Positions 1-6,207 of a stretch of 8,115 bases of DNA are shown here, in pieces. Source of the stretch: an uncultured Eubacteriales bacterium (GTDB taxonomy: Bacteria; Bacillota; Clostridia; Oscillospirales; Oscillospiraceae). Position 1 is the first letter of the stretch, and the number at the start of each line of letters is the position of its first letter. The notes under the pieces were generated by a model, which searched no databases, was not told the DNA's origin, and saw only the letters and a list, made by a program, of their open reading frames with translations. A program made the position numbers and the translations under genes. The DNA is taken from positions 1 through 8,115 of the forward strand of contig CABSAB010000050.1 of assembly GCA_902475515.1 (NCBI GenBank), in the 5' to 3' direction.

Positions 1-1
1 C

Positions 2-298
2 AGCACGGAGATGCCGTCCATCCCGGACCGGGGCGACTGCTCCCTCTCGGGCCCCGGCGGCACGGTACACCTGGCGGGCAAGGAATTTCAGATGCTGGAA
101 ATGCTGATGGTGAACCCCGCCCAGGTGATCCCCACGGAGCGGTTTTTGGAAAAGGTCTGGGGCTATGACAGCGATGTGGAGCTGAATGTGGTTTGGGTGA
201 ACATCTCCGCCCTGCGGAAAAAGCTCCAGCAGGTGGGCGCGGCAGTGGTGCTGCGGGCCTCCCGGGGCATCGGATATATGCTGGAGGAACAGACATGA
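2..298 (+). CDS. Response regulator, OmpR/PhoB family, C-terminal DNA-binding part (5' truncated by window)
   Basis: Only the C-terminal winged-helix DNA-binding domain is inside the window. The receiver domain with the phosphoacceptor Asp lies upstream, and the reading frame is open to the window edge, so the Met at position 11 is internal and not a start. The visible part has the family hallmarks: a beta-sheet lead-in followed by GKEFQMLEML, the EKVWGYD segment, the helix region ending in ISALRKKL, and the wing RASRGIGYML just before the stop. Proteins of this family bind direct repeats as tandem dimers after phosphorylation by a partner kinase. The stop codon overlaps the ATG of the downstream histidine kinase gene (ATGA at 295-298), so the two are translationally coupled and form one two-component system. 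Its targets are not shown, but the operon starting at 1998 is the obvious candidate by position. Confidence 0.95.
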   Translation, partial: STEMPSIPDRGDCSLSGPGGTVHLAGKEFQMLEMLMVNPAQVIPTERFLEKVWGYDSDVELNVVWVNISALRKKLQQVGAAVVLRASRGIGYMLEEQT

Positions 299-1806
299 TC
301 AAGCGATTGCGGCGGCGGCTCATCGCCACCACCATGCTGGCGGTGGTGCTGGTGTTCGCGGCCATTATGAGCATGGTAAACGTGGGAAACCACTACAGCA
401 AGGAGCAGGAGTCCGACGGACTTCTGGCGATCCTGACGGAAAGCGGCGGCGCGTTCCGGAAGCCGGAGGCAGCCCCGACGCCAGCGCCCACACCGACCCC
501 CTCGCCATCTCCATCGCCCACACCGTCGCCCTCGCCGGAGCCTACCGCGGCGGTGACCGCTTCCGACTTGCCCGGGCCCCCGTGGGCCGGGCCGGATGGC
601 ATCCCCGGCCAGGGAAAGGGCGCAGGCAAGGGCCCGGAAGACCTGCCGCACAAGGGCGACATCCCCAAGTGGGCCTGGGACGCATACTGGGCAGCCCAAA
701 CAGAGCCGTCTCCCGAGCCTTCGCCGGAGCCTACCCCGGAACCGTCGCCGGAACCCACACCGGAGCCCACACCCCGGTTCTTCTATCAGGAACCCACAGC
801 GGAAACCCCCTACGAGACCCGATACTTCTCCGTGGTGTTCGGCGAAAACGGGAAGCTCTCCTCGGTGGATACCAGTAAGATCGCCGCCATCTCCACCAGC
901 CAGGCGGTAAAGATGGCCCAGGCCCTGCTGGCAGCAGGGGAGACCTCGGGCTACTACGGAAACTACAAGTATCTTGCGGACGAAACGGATGGAAAAACCC
1001 TGTATGTTTTCCTGGACTGCACGAAAAATATCCAGGGAGAGAAACAGCTGCTGCTGATCTCCGTGCTGGTGAGCGTGGTGGGCATTCTGGTGATCTTCCT
1101 GATCGTGGTGCTGCTGTCGCCCCGGATGATTCGTCCGGTGGTAGAAGGCTACGAAAAGCAGAAGCAGTTCATCACCAACGCCGGCCACGAGATTAAAACG
1201 CCCCTGGCGGTGATCGATTCCTGCGCCGACGTCATTGAGCTGGAGCAGGGGGAGAGCAAATGGACCGCAGGCATCCGCGGCCAGGTCCAGCGGCTTGGCG
1301 CCTTGACGGCTCAGCTGACGAACCTGGCCCGGCTGGACGAGCAGGGAGAAAAGCTCCCCATGGAGGAATTTGACCTGTCCGGCCAGGTGGAGGACGTGGC
1401 TGCCAGCTTCCGGCTCCTGGCGGAAAACCAGGGTCTCACGCTGGATACGGACATTCCCGCTAGGATCGTCTGCACCGGAAACGCCCCCATGCTGGAGGAG
1501 CTGTGCTCCATTCTGCTGGATAACGCGGTGAAGTACACCACCCCCGGCGGGACCATCTTCCTCTCCCTCCGGAAAAAGGGCCGCCGGGTGCTGCTGTGCT
1601 GCGAAAACCCCGCCCAGGGCCTCACCCCCGGCAGCCAGAAGCAGCTCTTTGACCGCTTCTACCGGGGCGATGCTTCCCGGGGCGGCGAACAGAAGGGTTA
1701 TGGCATTGGCCTTTCCATGGCGGAGGCCATTGTGGATGCCCACCGTGGAAAGATCGAGGCGGAAAGCCCCGACGGCGAGCGGTTTGTGATCACCATAATC
1801 CTGTAG
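295..1806 (+). CDS. Membrane sensor histidine kinase with proline-rich extracellular region
   Basis: A 503-residue two-component kinase. The ATG at 295 overlaps the regulator stop and is preferred over the in-frame ATG at 193, which lies deep inside the regulator gene. Residues about 8-27 form TM1 and 252-275 form TM2. Between them is an external region with two Pro-rich stretches (61-84, alternating P with T/S/A; 137-160, PEPS/PEPT repeats) and a small sensor fold from about 161 to 248 containing TRYFSVVFGENGKL and YVFLDC. The cytoplasmic part has the H box GHEIKTPL with phosphoacceptor His298, the N box LLDNAVKYT (Asn410), the F box LFDRFYRGD (about 451-459) and the G2 box GYGIGL (468-473). 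The G1 box is degenerate: CENPAQGL (436-443) replaces the usual D-x-G-x-G. Other key boxes are intact, so activity is likely. The signal is unknown. Confidence 0.96.
   Translation: MIKRLRRRLIATTMLAVVLVFAAIMSMVNVGNHYSKEQESDGLLAILTESGGAFRKPEAAPTPAPTPTPSPSPSPTPSPSPEPTAAVTASDLPGPPWAGPDGIPGQGKGAGKGPEDLPHKGDIPKWAWDAYWAAQTEPSPEPSPEPTPEPSPEPTPEPTPRFFYQEPTAETPYETRYFSVVFGENGKLSSVDTSKIAAISTSQAVKMAQALLAAGETSGYYGNYKYLADETDGKTLYVFLDCTKNIQGEKQLLLISVLVSVVGILVIFLIVVLLSPRMIRPVVEGYEKQKQFITNAGHEIKTPLAVIDSCADVIELEQGESKWTAGIRGQVQRLGALTAQLTNLARLDEQGEKLPMEEFDLSGQVEDVAASFRLLAENQGLTLDTDIPARIVCTGNAPMLEELCSILLDNAVKYTTPGGTIFLSLRKKGRRVLLCCENPAQGLTPGSQKQLFDRFYRGDASRGGEQKGYGIGLSMAEAIVDAHRGKIEAESPDGERFVITIIL
709..771 (+). 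repeat. Tandem 12-base imperfect repeat encoding PEPS/PEPT linker
   Basis: Five consecutive 12-base units (709-720, 721-732, 733-744, 745-756, 757-768) follow the pattern (tcg/aca/acc)ccggarcc(t/c/g) and encode the Pro-Glu-Pro-Ser/Thr run of the kinase extracellular region. Differences between units are mostly at third codon positions, so the protein pattern is conserved better than the DNA. Such arrays can change copy number by slippage without breaking the frame. Confidence 0.8.
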
Positions 1807-1819
1807 TTCCCTTCATACA

Positions 1820-1852
1820 AAAAGCCTCCCCCGAAGGGGAGGCTTTTGCTAT
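1820..1852 (+). terminator. Intrinsic terminator after the two-component system
   Basis: A perfect 12-base stem (AAAAGCCTCCCC at 1820-1831 with GGGGAGGCTTTT at 1836-1847) closes a CGAA tetraloop, 13 bases after the kinase stop. The GC-rich core is followed by T residues on the plus strand and flanked by A5 on the left, so it could also stop transcription on the minus strand. It separates the kinase transcript from the VTC operon, implying the latter has its own promoter. Confidence 0.88.
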
Positions 1853-1938
1853 GTAATAATAGCCGTATACCTGGCACGCTTCTGCGGGCTGATGTGGCCA
1901 TCGGCCCCCCAACTTGTTCAAAATCTATTTGCATTCAT

Positions 1939-1970
1939 CTTAACTAAATTTAAGGTTCCCCCTTTAGACT
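1939..1970 (+). promoter_or_regulatory. Candidate activator-dependent promoter of the VTC operon with TTAA repeat
   Basis: Between the terminator and the VTC gene is a short AT-rich patch in otherwise GC-rich sequence. It holds TTAACT (1940-1945) and TTAAGG (1950-1955), direct half-sites 10 bases apart, which also read as an inverted repeat CTTAA-N6-TTAAG (1939-1954). TAGACT at 1965-1970 is a 4/6 match to a -10 box and has no good -35 at normal spacing; the half-sites occupy that place. This layout is typical of promoters activated by OmpR/PhoB-type regulators, so the adjacent response regulator is a plausible ligand. Overlapping CTAAA...TTTAG arms (1944-1967) offer an alternative small hairpin. 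The assignment is inferred from spacing only. Confidence 0.45.
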
Positions 1971-1997
1971 GAAGACAGTTCAAACAGGAGGCGGACT

Positions 1998-2729
1998 ATG
2001 GGAAACGATGTATTTCAGCGTCACGAGATCAAATTCTTAGTGAGCCAAAGCCAGCGGAAGCGGCTCCTATCCCACATTGGCGGGTATCTGGTGCCGGATA
2101 TCCACGGAGAGAGCACCATCTGCAATATCTATTATGATACGCCGGATTTTCGCCTGATCCGCCGGAGCCTGGAAAAGCCCAACTACAAGGAAAAGCTCCG
2201 GCTGCGGAGCTATGGCCCCGTCGCCTCCGTCGACACGGTCTTTCTGGAGCTGAAGAAAAAATATGCCGGGGTTGTCTACAAGCGCCGCATCGAACTGCCT
2301 GAGGCGGCAGCCACGGCCTATATGGCCCGTCAGGAGGGCCTGCCCCAGGACAGCCAGATCGGACGGGAGATCGCCTATTGCTGCGGATTCTATGAGAACC
2401 TGCAGCCCAGCGTGTATCTCTGCTACGACCGCAGGGCCTTTTTTGCGGCGGAGGATCCAAATCTGCGGATCACCTTTGATCAAAACATCCGGTTCCGGCA
2501 GGACCGGGTCAGTCTCCGGGCGGCGCCCGGGGGACGGGACATCCTGGGGCCGGGAGAAGCTCTGCTGGAGATTAAGACCGCCACGGCCATGCCCATGTGG
2601 CTGGTGGAAGCACTCAGCCGGGAAGGCATCCGGCAGACCTCCTTTTCCAAGTACGGCATGGCGTACACGACGATATTACAGGAAAAATTAAACGAAAGTC
2701 GAGGGATCTATCATGTTCAAGCTGTTTGA
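1998..2729 (+). CDS. VTC-type CYTH/polyphosphate polymerase domain protein
   Basis: A 243-residue soluble protein of the VTC domain family, in the triphosphate tunnel metalloenzyme fold. The yeast Vtc4 relative makes polyphosphate from ATP at a membrane; the bacterial members are mostly uncharacterised. The sequence shows the N-terminal strand RHEIKFLV (8-15), basic strands KEKLRLRSYG (64-73) and LELKKKYAGVVYKRRIEL (83-100), YDRRAFF (143-149), RITFDQNIRFR (157-167), the acidic-basic LLEIK (189-193) and the terminal SFSKYGMAY (215-223), all expected tunnel-lining elements. The length is typical of the single-domain bacterial form. The start is fixed by AGGAGG at 1986-1991, six bases before the ATG. 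It is the first gene of the operon and overlaps the next, DUF4956, by 17 bases. Polyphosphate synthesis here is inferred from fold only; another nucleotide- or phosphate-transfer activity is possible. Confidence 0.94.
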   Translation: MGNDVFQRHEIKFLVSQSQRKRLLSHIGGYLVPDIHGESTICNIYYDTPDFRLIRRSLEKPNYKEKLRLRSYGPVASVDTVFLELKKKYAGVVYKRRIELPEAAATAYMARQEGLPQDSQIGREIAYCCGFYENLQPSVYLCYDRRAFFAAEDPNLRITFDQNIRFRQDRVSLRAAPGGRDILGPGEALLEIKTATAMPMWLVEALSREGIRQTSFSKYGMAYTTILQEKLNESRGIYHVQAV

Positions 2730-3402
2730 GAGTTTACTGCCCGCGGGGACCCAGGGGCTCACCCTACCGGTGTTTGCGGTCTGCCTGGCTTCGGCTCTGG
2801 TGCTGGGGGCCATCGTAGCCCTGTGCTATACCTACCGGGCCACCTACACGGGAAGCTTCGTGGTGGCGCTGGCGCTGCTACCGGCCATCACCTGCGTGGT
2901 GATCCTGATGGTCAGCGGCAGCCTGGGGGCCGGCGTGGCCGTGGCGGGGACCTTTTCCCTGGTACGCTTCCGCTCCAACCCCGGCACTGCCAAGGAGATC
3001 TGCGCGGTATTCCTGGCCATGGCGGTGGGACTGGCCTGCGGCATGGGCTGCCCCGGCTTTGCGGCGGTATGTACCCTGGCCCTGTGCCTGATGAGCCTGC
3101 TGTACGAGCGCATCGGCTTTGGAGAAAAAGCCCACCGGGACCTGCGGCGGACGCTGCAGATCACCATTCCCGAGGAGCTGAACTTCCATGGGGCCTTTGA
3201 CGACCTGTTTGCCACCTACACCTCCCAAGCCAAGCTGGTGCGGGTCCGCACCACCAACCTGGGCAGCCTCAACAAGCTGACCTATGAGCTGGTGTTCCTG
3301 GAGGAGGGCCTGGAGAAGAACTTTATCGACGATCTGCGCTGCCGCAACGGGAACCTGGAGATCAGCATCTTCGCCCAGGAGACCCCGGCAAACGCACTAT
3401 AA
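2713..3402 (+). CDS. DUF4956 family integral membrane protein
   Basis: A 229-residue membrane protein of the DUF4956 family, function not established. About four hydrophobic segments are visible (roughly 17-39, 47-68, 95-112, 114-131). The family signature lies at 79-94, GTFSLVRFRSNPGTAK: an unusually polar Arg/Ser/Thr/Lys-rich stretch between membrane helices that could face a polar substrate path. A soluble C-terminal domain (about 146-222, starting LQITIPEEL) with alternating beta/alpha pattern follows and is probably cytoplasmic. The ATG at 2713 has GAGGG at 2701-2705 and lies inside the end of the VTC gene, pointing to translational coupling and matched expression. The recurring pairing with VTC proteins suggests a joint membrane complex, for example synthesis coupled to export, by analogy with yeast VTC where polymer is made and moved through a membrane part. 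That role is inference. Confidence 0.92.
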   Translation: MFKLFESLLPAGTQGLTLPVFAVCLASALVLGAIVALCYTYRATYTGSFVVALALLPAITCVVILMVSGSLGAGVAVAGTFSLVRFRSNPGTAKEICAVFLAMAVGLACGMGCPGFAAVCTLALCLMSLLYERIGFGEKAHRDLRRTLQITIPEELNFHGAFDDLFATYTSQAKLVRVRTTNLGSLNKLTYELVFLEEGLEKNFIDDLRCRNGNLEISIFAQETPANAL

Positions 3403-3420
3403 CAATAGGAGGGATTCATT

Positions 3421-5229
3421 ATGAAGCAGTTATTGGCAATTCTACTGGCTGTGGCCCTGCTCTGGGGCCTTGGCGCATGCGGCGCCGCTCCGGCGGCGGA
3501 ATCCGCTGCGGCATCCGAAGCGCAAAGCGCCGTGTCCCAGGAACCTGCGCAGTCTGCGGCTACGGCTGCAGCTGCGGATACGGAACCGGCGGCACCCGCC
3601 GAAGCCTCCACAGAGGCTGTCACCAGTATCCCCCACAGCGACAACGATATGTTTACCGACCGGGACTATGAGATCGGCTGGTCCGACCCGGTGACGGTGG
3701 AGCTACAGGGCGACACCGCCGCAGTGGACGGCGCCGGGGCCATCGTCAGCGGCAGTACCGTCACTGTGAACACAGCGGGAAGCTATGTCTTTACCGGCAA
3801 GCTCCAGGGCCAGGTGGTGGTGGACGCAGCGGACACCGACAAGGTGCAGCTGGTGCTGGACGGAGCCGAGATTGCCTGCGACGGCAGCGCAGCCATCTAC
3901 ATCAAAAACGCCGACAAGGTCTTTGTGACCACGGGCCGGGATTCGGAGAATACCCTCTCCTCCGCCGGGGAATTCGTACAGACCGATGACAACAACGTAG
4001 ACGGTACCATATTTGCCAAAGCGGACCTGACCCTCAACGGTGCGGGCACGCTGGCCGTGGAAAGCGAAACGGGCCACGGCGTCGTCACCAAGGATGATCT
4101 GAAGCTCACCTGCGGCACCTATGCCATTACGGCGGCGGGCCAGGGGCTTTCCGGCAAGAACAGCGTCCGGGTGGCCGGCGGCGAGATCACCATGGACTGC
4201 GGCAAGGACGGCATCCACTCCCAGCATGACGAGGATGCGGAAAAGGGCTTTATCTACGTCATCGGCGGCAGCTTCCACATCGCCTGCGGTAATGACGCCC
4301 TGGATGCCTCCGGCGGCCTGACTGTCGAGGACGGAGATTTTGAGATCGAAACCAACGGCGGCGCGGAAAATGCCCCGGTCCATATGGACGAGCGCATGGG
4401 CGGCCCCTTCCCCACCGGGGACACGGAGACCGACCTGGATGATCTGGTGTCGGATTCCCACAAGGGCCTTAAGGCTGAAAGCATTCTGGTCTCCGGCGGC
4501 ACCTTCCAAATCAACGCGGCAGATGACGCGGTCCATTCGAACGGGACCCTGGATATCTCCGGCGGCGACTTCACCATTCGCACCGGGGACGACGGACTGC
4601 ATGCGGACGTAAGCCTGACGGTATCTGACGGAACGGTCCGCATCGAAAGCAGCTATGAGGGCATCGAAAGCGAGACCATCACCCTCTCCGGCGGTACCGT
4701 TGCCGTGACGGCTGCGGATGACGCGGTGAACGGCAGCGGAGGCAGCCCGCTGGTGACGATCTCCAGCGGCGATATCACCCTGAACTCCGGCGGCGACAGT
4801 CTGGATTCCAACGGGAGCCTGTATGTGTCCGGCGGCACCATCACCGTCTTCGGCCCGGAAAACAGCGGCAACGGCATGCTGGACTGCGACGGCGTTGCGG
4901 AGATCACAGGCGGCACCCTCCTGGGGGCCGGGGCCTCGGGCATGAATCAGAACTTCGGCGGAAGCTCCACCCAGTGCTCTATTCTGACAGACCTGTCCGT
5001 CCGGCAGAGCGCCGGGACTACCGTGACCGTGACGGACAGCAGCGGTGCCGAAGTCGCATCCTATACACCGGAAAAGGACTTCCAGTGCGTGATCATCAGC
5101 GCCCCGGAACTGACCGTGGGCGAGACCTACACCATCACCGCCGGGACCGAGACGGTGACGGTAGAGCTGACGAACGTGATCTACGGCGCAGGCGGCGGCT
5201 TCGGCGGCGGCCGGGGCCGGATGTTCTAA
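3421..5229 (+). CDS. Cthe_2159-type (DUF4353) beta-helix surface lipoprotein, carbohydrate-binding-like
   Basis: A 602-residue secreted lipoprotein. Residues 1-20 are a lipoprotein signal (hydrophobic LLAILLAVALLWGL, lipobox LGAC with Cys20), and 21-70 an Ala/Glu/Pro/Ser-rich linker. The body (about 73-585) is built of repeated beta-helix turns with SGG before a strand and DDA/DDG after it: VSGGTFQINAADDAV (357-371), ISGGDFTIRTGDDGL (379-393), LSGGTVAVTAADDAV (422-436), SSGDITLNSGGDSL (448-461). The family prototype, Clostridium thermocellum Cthe_2159, has a pectate-lyase-like beta-helix, binds calcium and plant polysaccharide; the repeated Asp pairs fit metal binding. An insert at 315-354 (HMDERMGGPFPTGD region) interrupts the repeats. 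The protein ends in a short Gly/Arg tail GAGGGFGGGRGRMF. AGGAGGG at 3407-3413 fixes the start. Substrate is unknown; gut glycan, own cell wall or polyphosphate-linked matrix are options. Confidence 0.93.
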   Translation: MKQLLAILLAVALLWGLGACGAAPAAESAAASEAQSAVSQEPAQSAATAAAADTEPAAPAEASTEAVTSIPHSDNDMFTDRDYEIGWSDPVTVELQGDTAAVDGAGAIVSGSTVTVNTAGSYVFTGKLQGQVVVDAADTDKVQLVLDGAEIACDGSAAIYIKNADKVFVTTGRDSENTLSSAGEFVQTDDNNVDGTIFAKADLTLNGAGTLAVESETGHGVVTKDDLKLTCGTYAITAAGQGLSGKNSVRVAGGEITMDCGKDGIHSQHDEDAEKGFIYVIGGSFHIACGNDALDASGGLTVEDGDFEIETNGGAENAPVHMDERMGGPFPTGDTETDLDDLVSDSHKGLKAESILVSGGTFQINAADDAVHSNGTLDISGGDFTIRTGDDGLHADVSLTVSDGTVRIESSYEGIESETITLSGGTVAVTAADDAVNGSGGSPLVTISSGDITLNSGGDSLDSNGSLYVSGGTITVFGPENSGNGMLDCDGVAEITGGTLLGAGASGMNQNFGGSSTQCSILTDLSVRQSAGTTVTVTDSSGAEVASYTPEKDFQCVIISAPELTVGETYTITAGTETVTVELTNVIYGAGGGFGGGRGRMF

Positions 5230-5253
5230 CTCGAAATTCTGGGGGAGAGACCA

Positions 5254-6189
5254 ATGAAAATCAGTATGATCCTGGCCTGGGCCGCAGTGGTATGCGTGCT
5301 GCTCACAGCAGCACGGTACCTGGCCCGTATCAGTAAGAACCCAACCTGTAACTGTTTGTTCCATAAGCTTCATATCCCCACCGGGCTGCTGGCGCTGGGC
5401 TTTGGGCTTCTGCACGGCCTTTTGGCGGGGAATTTCCCCGGCGGCAGCCTCCTTCTGGGGCCCATGCTGCTGACACTGAACTGGGGCAGTGCGTGCTTTG
5501 TGCTGATGCTCCTGCTGCTGCTCAGCTATCTGCTGAAAAAGCAGCTGAAAAGAGCCTGGATGCCGGCCCACCGGGTGCTGACGCTCCTGCTGCTGGCAGC
5601 GCTGGCAATGCATCTCTGGGATGTGGGCATCCATGTGCTGGACAAGACCCCGGCCCCCACGGCGGCGGTCAGCGTCTCCGTAACGCCCCGGCATACCAGC
5701 ACGCCTACGCCGCAGACTCCTGCCCCCTCTGCGGCGGAATCTCTTGCGGAAGCATCCCCGGCCTCGGCGGAGGATGTGCCCGTACCAACCGACACCCCAA
5801 GCCCCTCCCCGGAACCCACGCCGGAACCGACGCCCACCGTGGAATTCTCCGGCGCCGTATTGGCAGACGGCGTGTATCAAGGTTCTGCCCAGGGCTACAA
5901 GAGCACCATCACCGTGGAGGTCACGGTGGAGCAGGGCGCTGTGACAGCCATCCAGGTGCTGGAGCAGAATGACACGCCGAATTACTACGCCTATGCAGCA
6001 TCCATTCCAGACACGGTGGTGGAGAACCAGTCCCTGGAGGTAGACGCTGTGACCGGGGCCACCTACTCCTCGGCGGGCCTGCTGAATGCCATCGAGGACG
6101 CCCTGAGCGGGGCGGTTCTGGAAGGTGAGCTTCAGGTCAACGCCGCCATAGACGCGCTGCCTGCCAAGGGCGGCCGCGGAAAGCACTGA
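5254..6189 (+). CDS. Membrane protein with cytochrome-b-like helices and external covalent FMN-binding domain
   Basis: A 311-residue two-part protein. The N-terminal half has about four membrane helices (4-20, 42-59, 72-94, 105-128) with His at 37, 40, 54, 106, 120 and 127, several near helix ends, resembling small heme-b/ferric-reductase-like membrane modules; heme binding is inferred. A Pro/Thr/Ser/Glu-rich linker (about 132-195, ending PSPSPEPTPEPTPTVEF) leads to an FMN_bind domain (about 196-290). DAVTGAT (264-270) matches the D-x-x-(S/T)-G-A-(S/T) target of the flavin transferase ApbE, predicting covalent FMN on Thr270. Such proteins are known in Gram-positive extracellular electron transfer, carrying electrons from the membrane to external flavin. 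No apbE is in the window. The start is set by GGGGGAGAG at 5241-5249. A CxC pair (Cys32, Cys34) lies in the first loop. The electron donor and acceptor are unknown. Confidence 0.9.
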   Translation: MKISMILAWAAVVCVLLTAARYLARISKNPTCNCLFHKLHIPTGLLALGFGLLHGLLAGNFPGGSLLLGPMLLTLNWGSACFVLMLLLLLSYLLKKQLKRAWMPAHRVLTLLLLAALAMHLWDVGIHVLDKTPAPTAAVSVSVTPRHTSTPTPQTPAPSAAESLAEASPASAEDVPVPTDTPSPSPEPTPEPTPTVEFSGAVLADGVYQGSAQGYKSTITVEVTVEQGAVTAIQVLEQNDTPNYYAYAASIPDTVVENQSLEVDAVTGATYSSAGLLNAIEDALSGAVLEGELQVNAAIDALPAKGGRGKH

Positions 6190-6194
6190 TATAT

Positions 6195-6200
6195 GGAGGG
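6195..6200 (+). promoter_or_regulatory. Ribosome binding site deciding the hydrolase start
   Basis: GGAGGG, seven bases before the ATG at 6208. It overlaps the upstream in-frame ATG at 6193, which therefore has no binding site of its own and would add five non-signal residues (MEGPT) before the lipoprotein signal. Confidence 0.8.
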
Positions 6201-6207
6201 ACCAACC

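Noticed and set aside
393..770. Gly-Ser-Val repeat protein on the minus strand
   Set aside because: It is the reverse complement of the Pro-rich kinase linkers, which automatically gives Gly-rich repeats in this frame; there is no credible start signal.
709..771. CRISPR-like array or mobile-element repeat
   Set aside because: Units are directly adjacent 12-base coding repeats with no spacers, fully explained by the PEPT linker. No inverted ends, transposase or integrase was seen in the window.
163..1743. A 526-codon open frame on the minus strand opposite the kinase
   Set aside because: Same codon-register effect. The translation is rich in Gly, Arg and His with no domain, and the sense strand encodes a complete kinase.
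1853..1938. Possible riboswitch or small RNA before the VTC operon
   Set aside because: The stretch between the terminator and the TTAA repeat shows no stable long stem or recognised aptamer pattern, and most of it lies upstream of the predicted transcript start.
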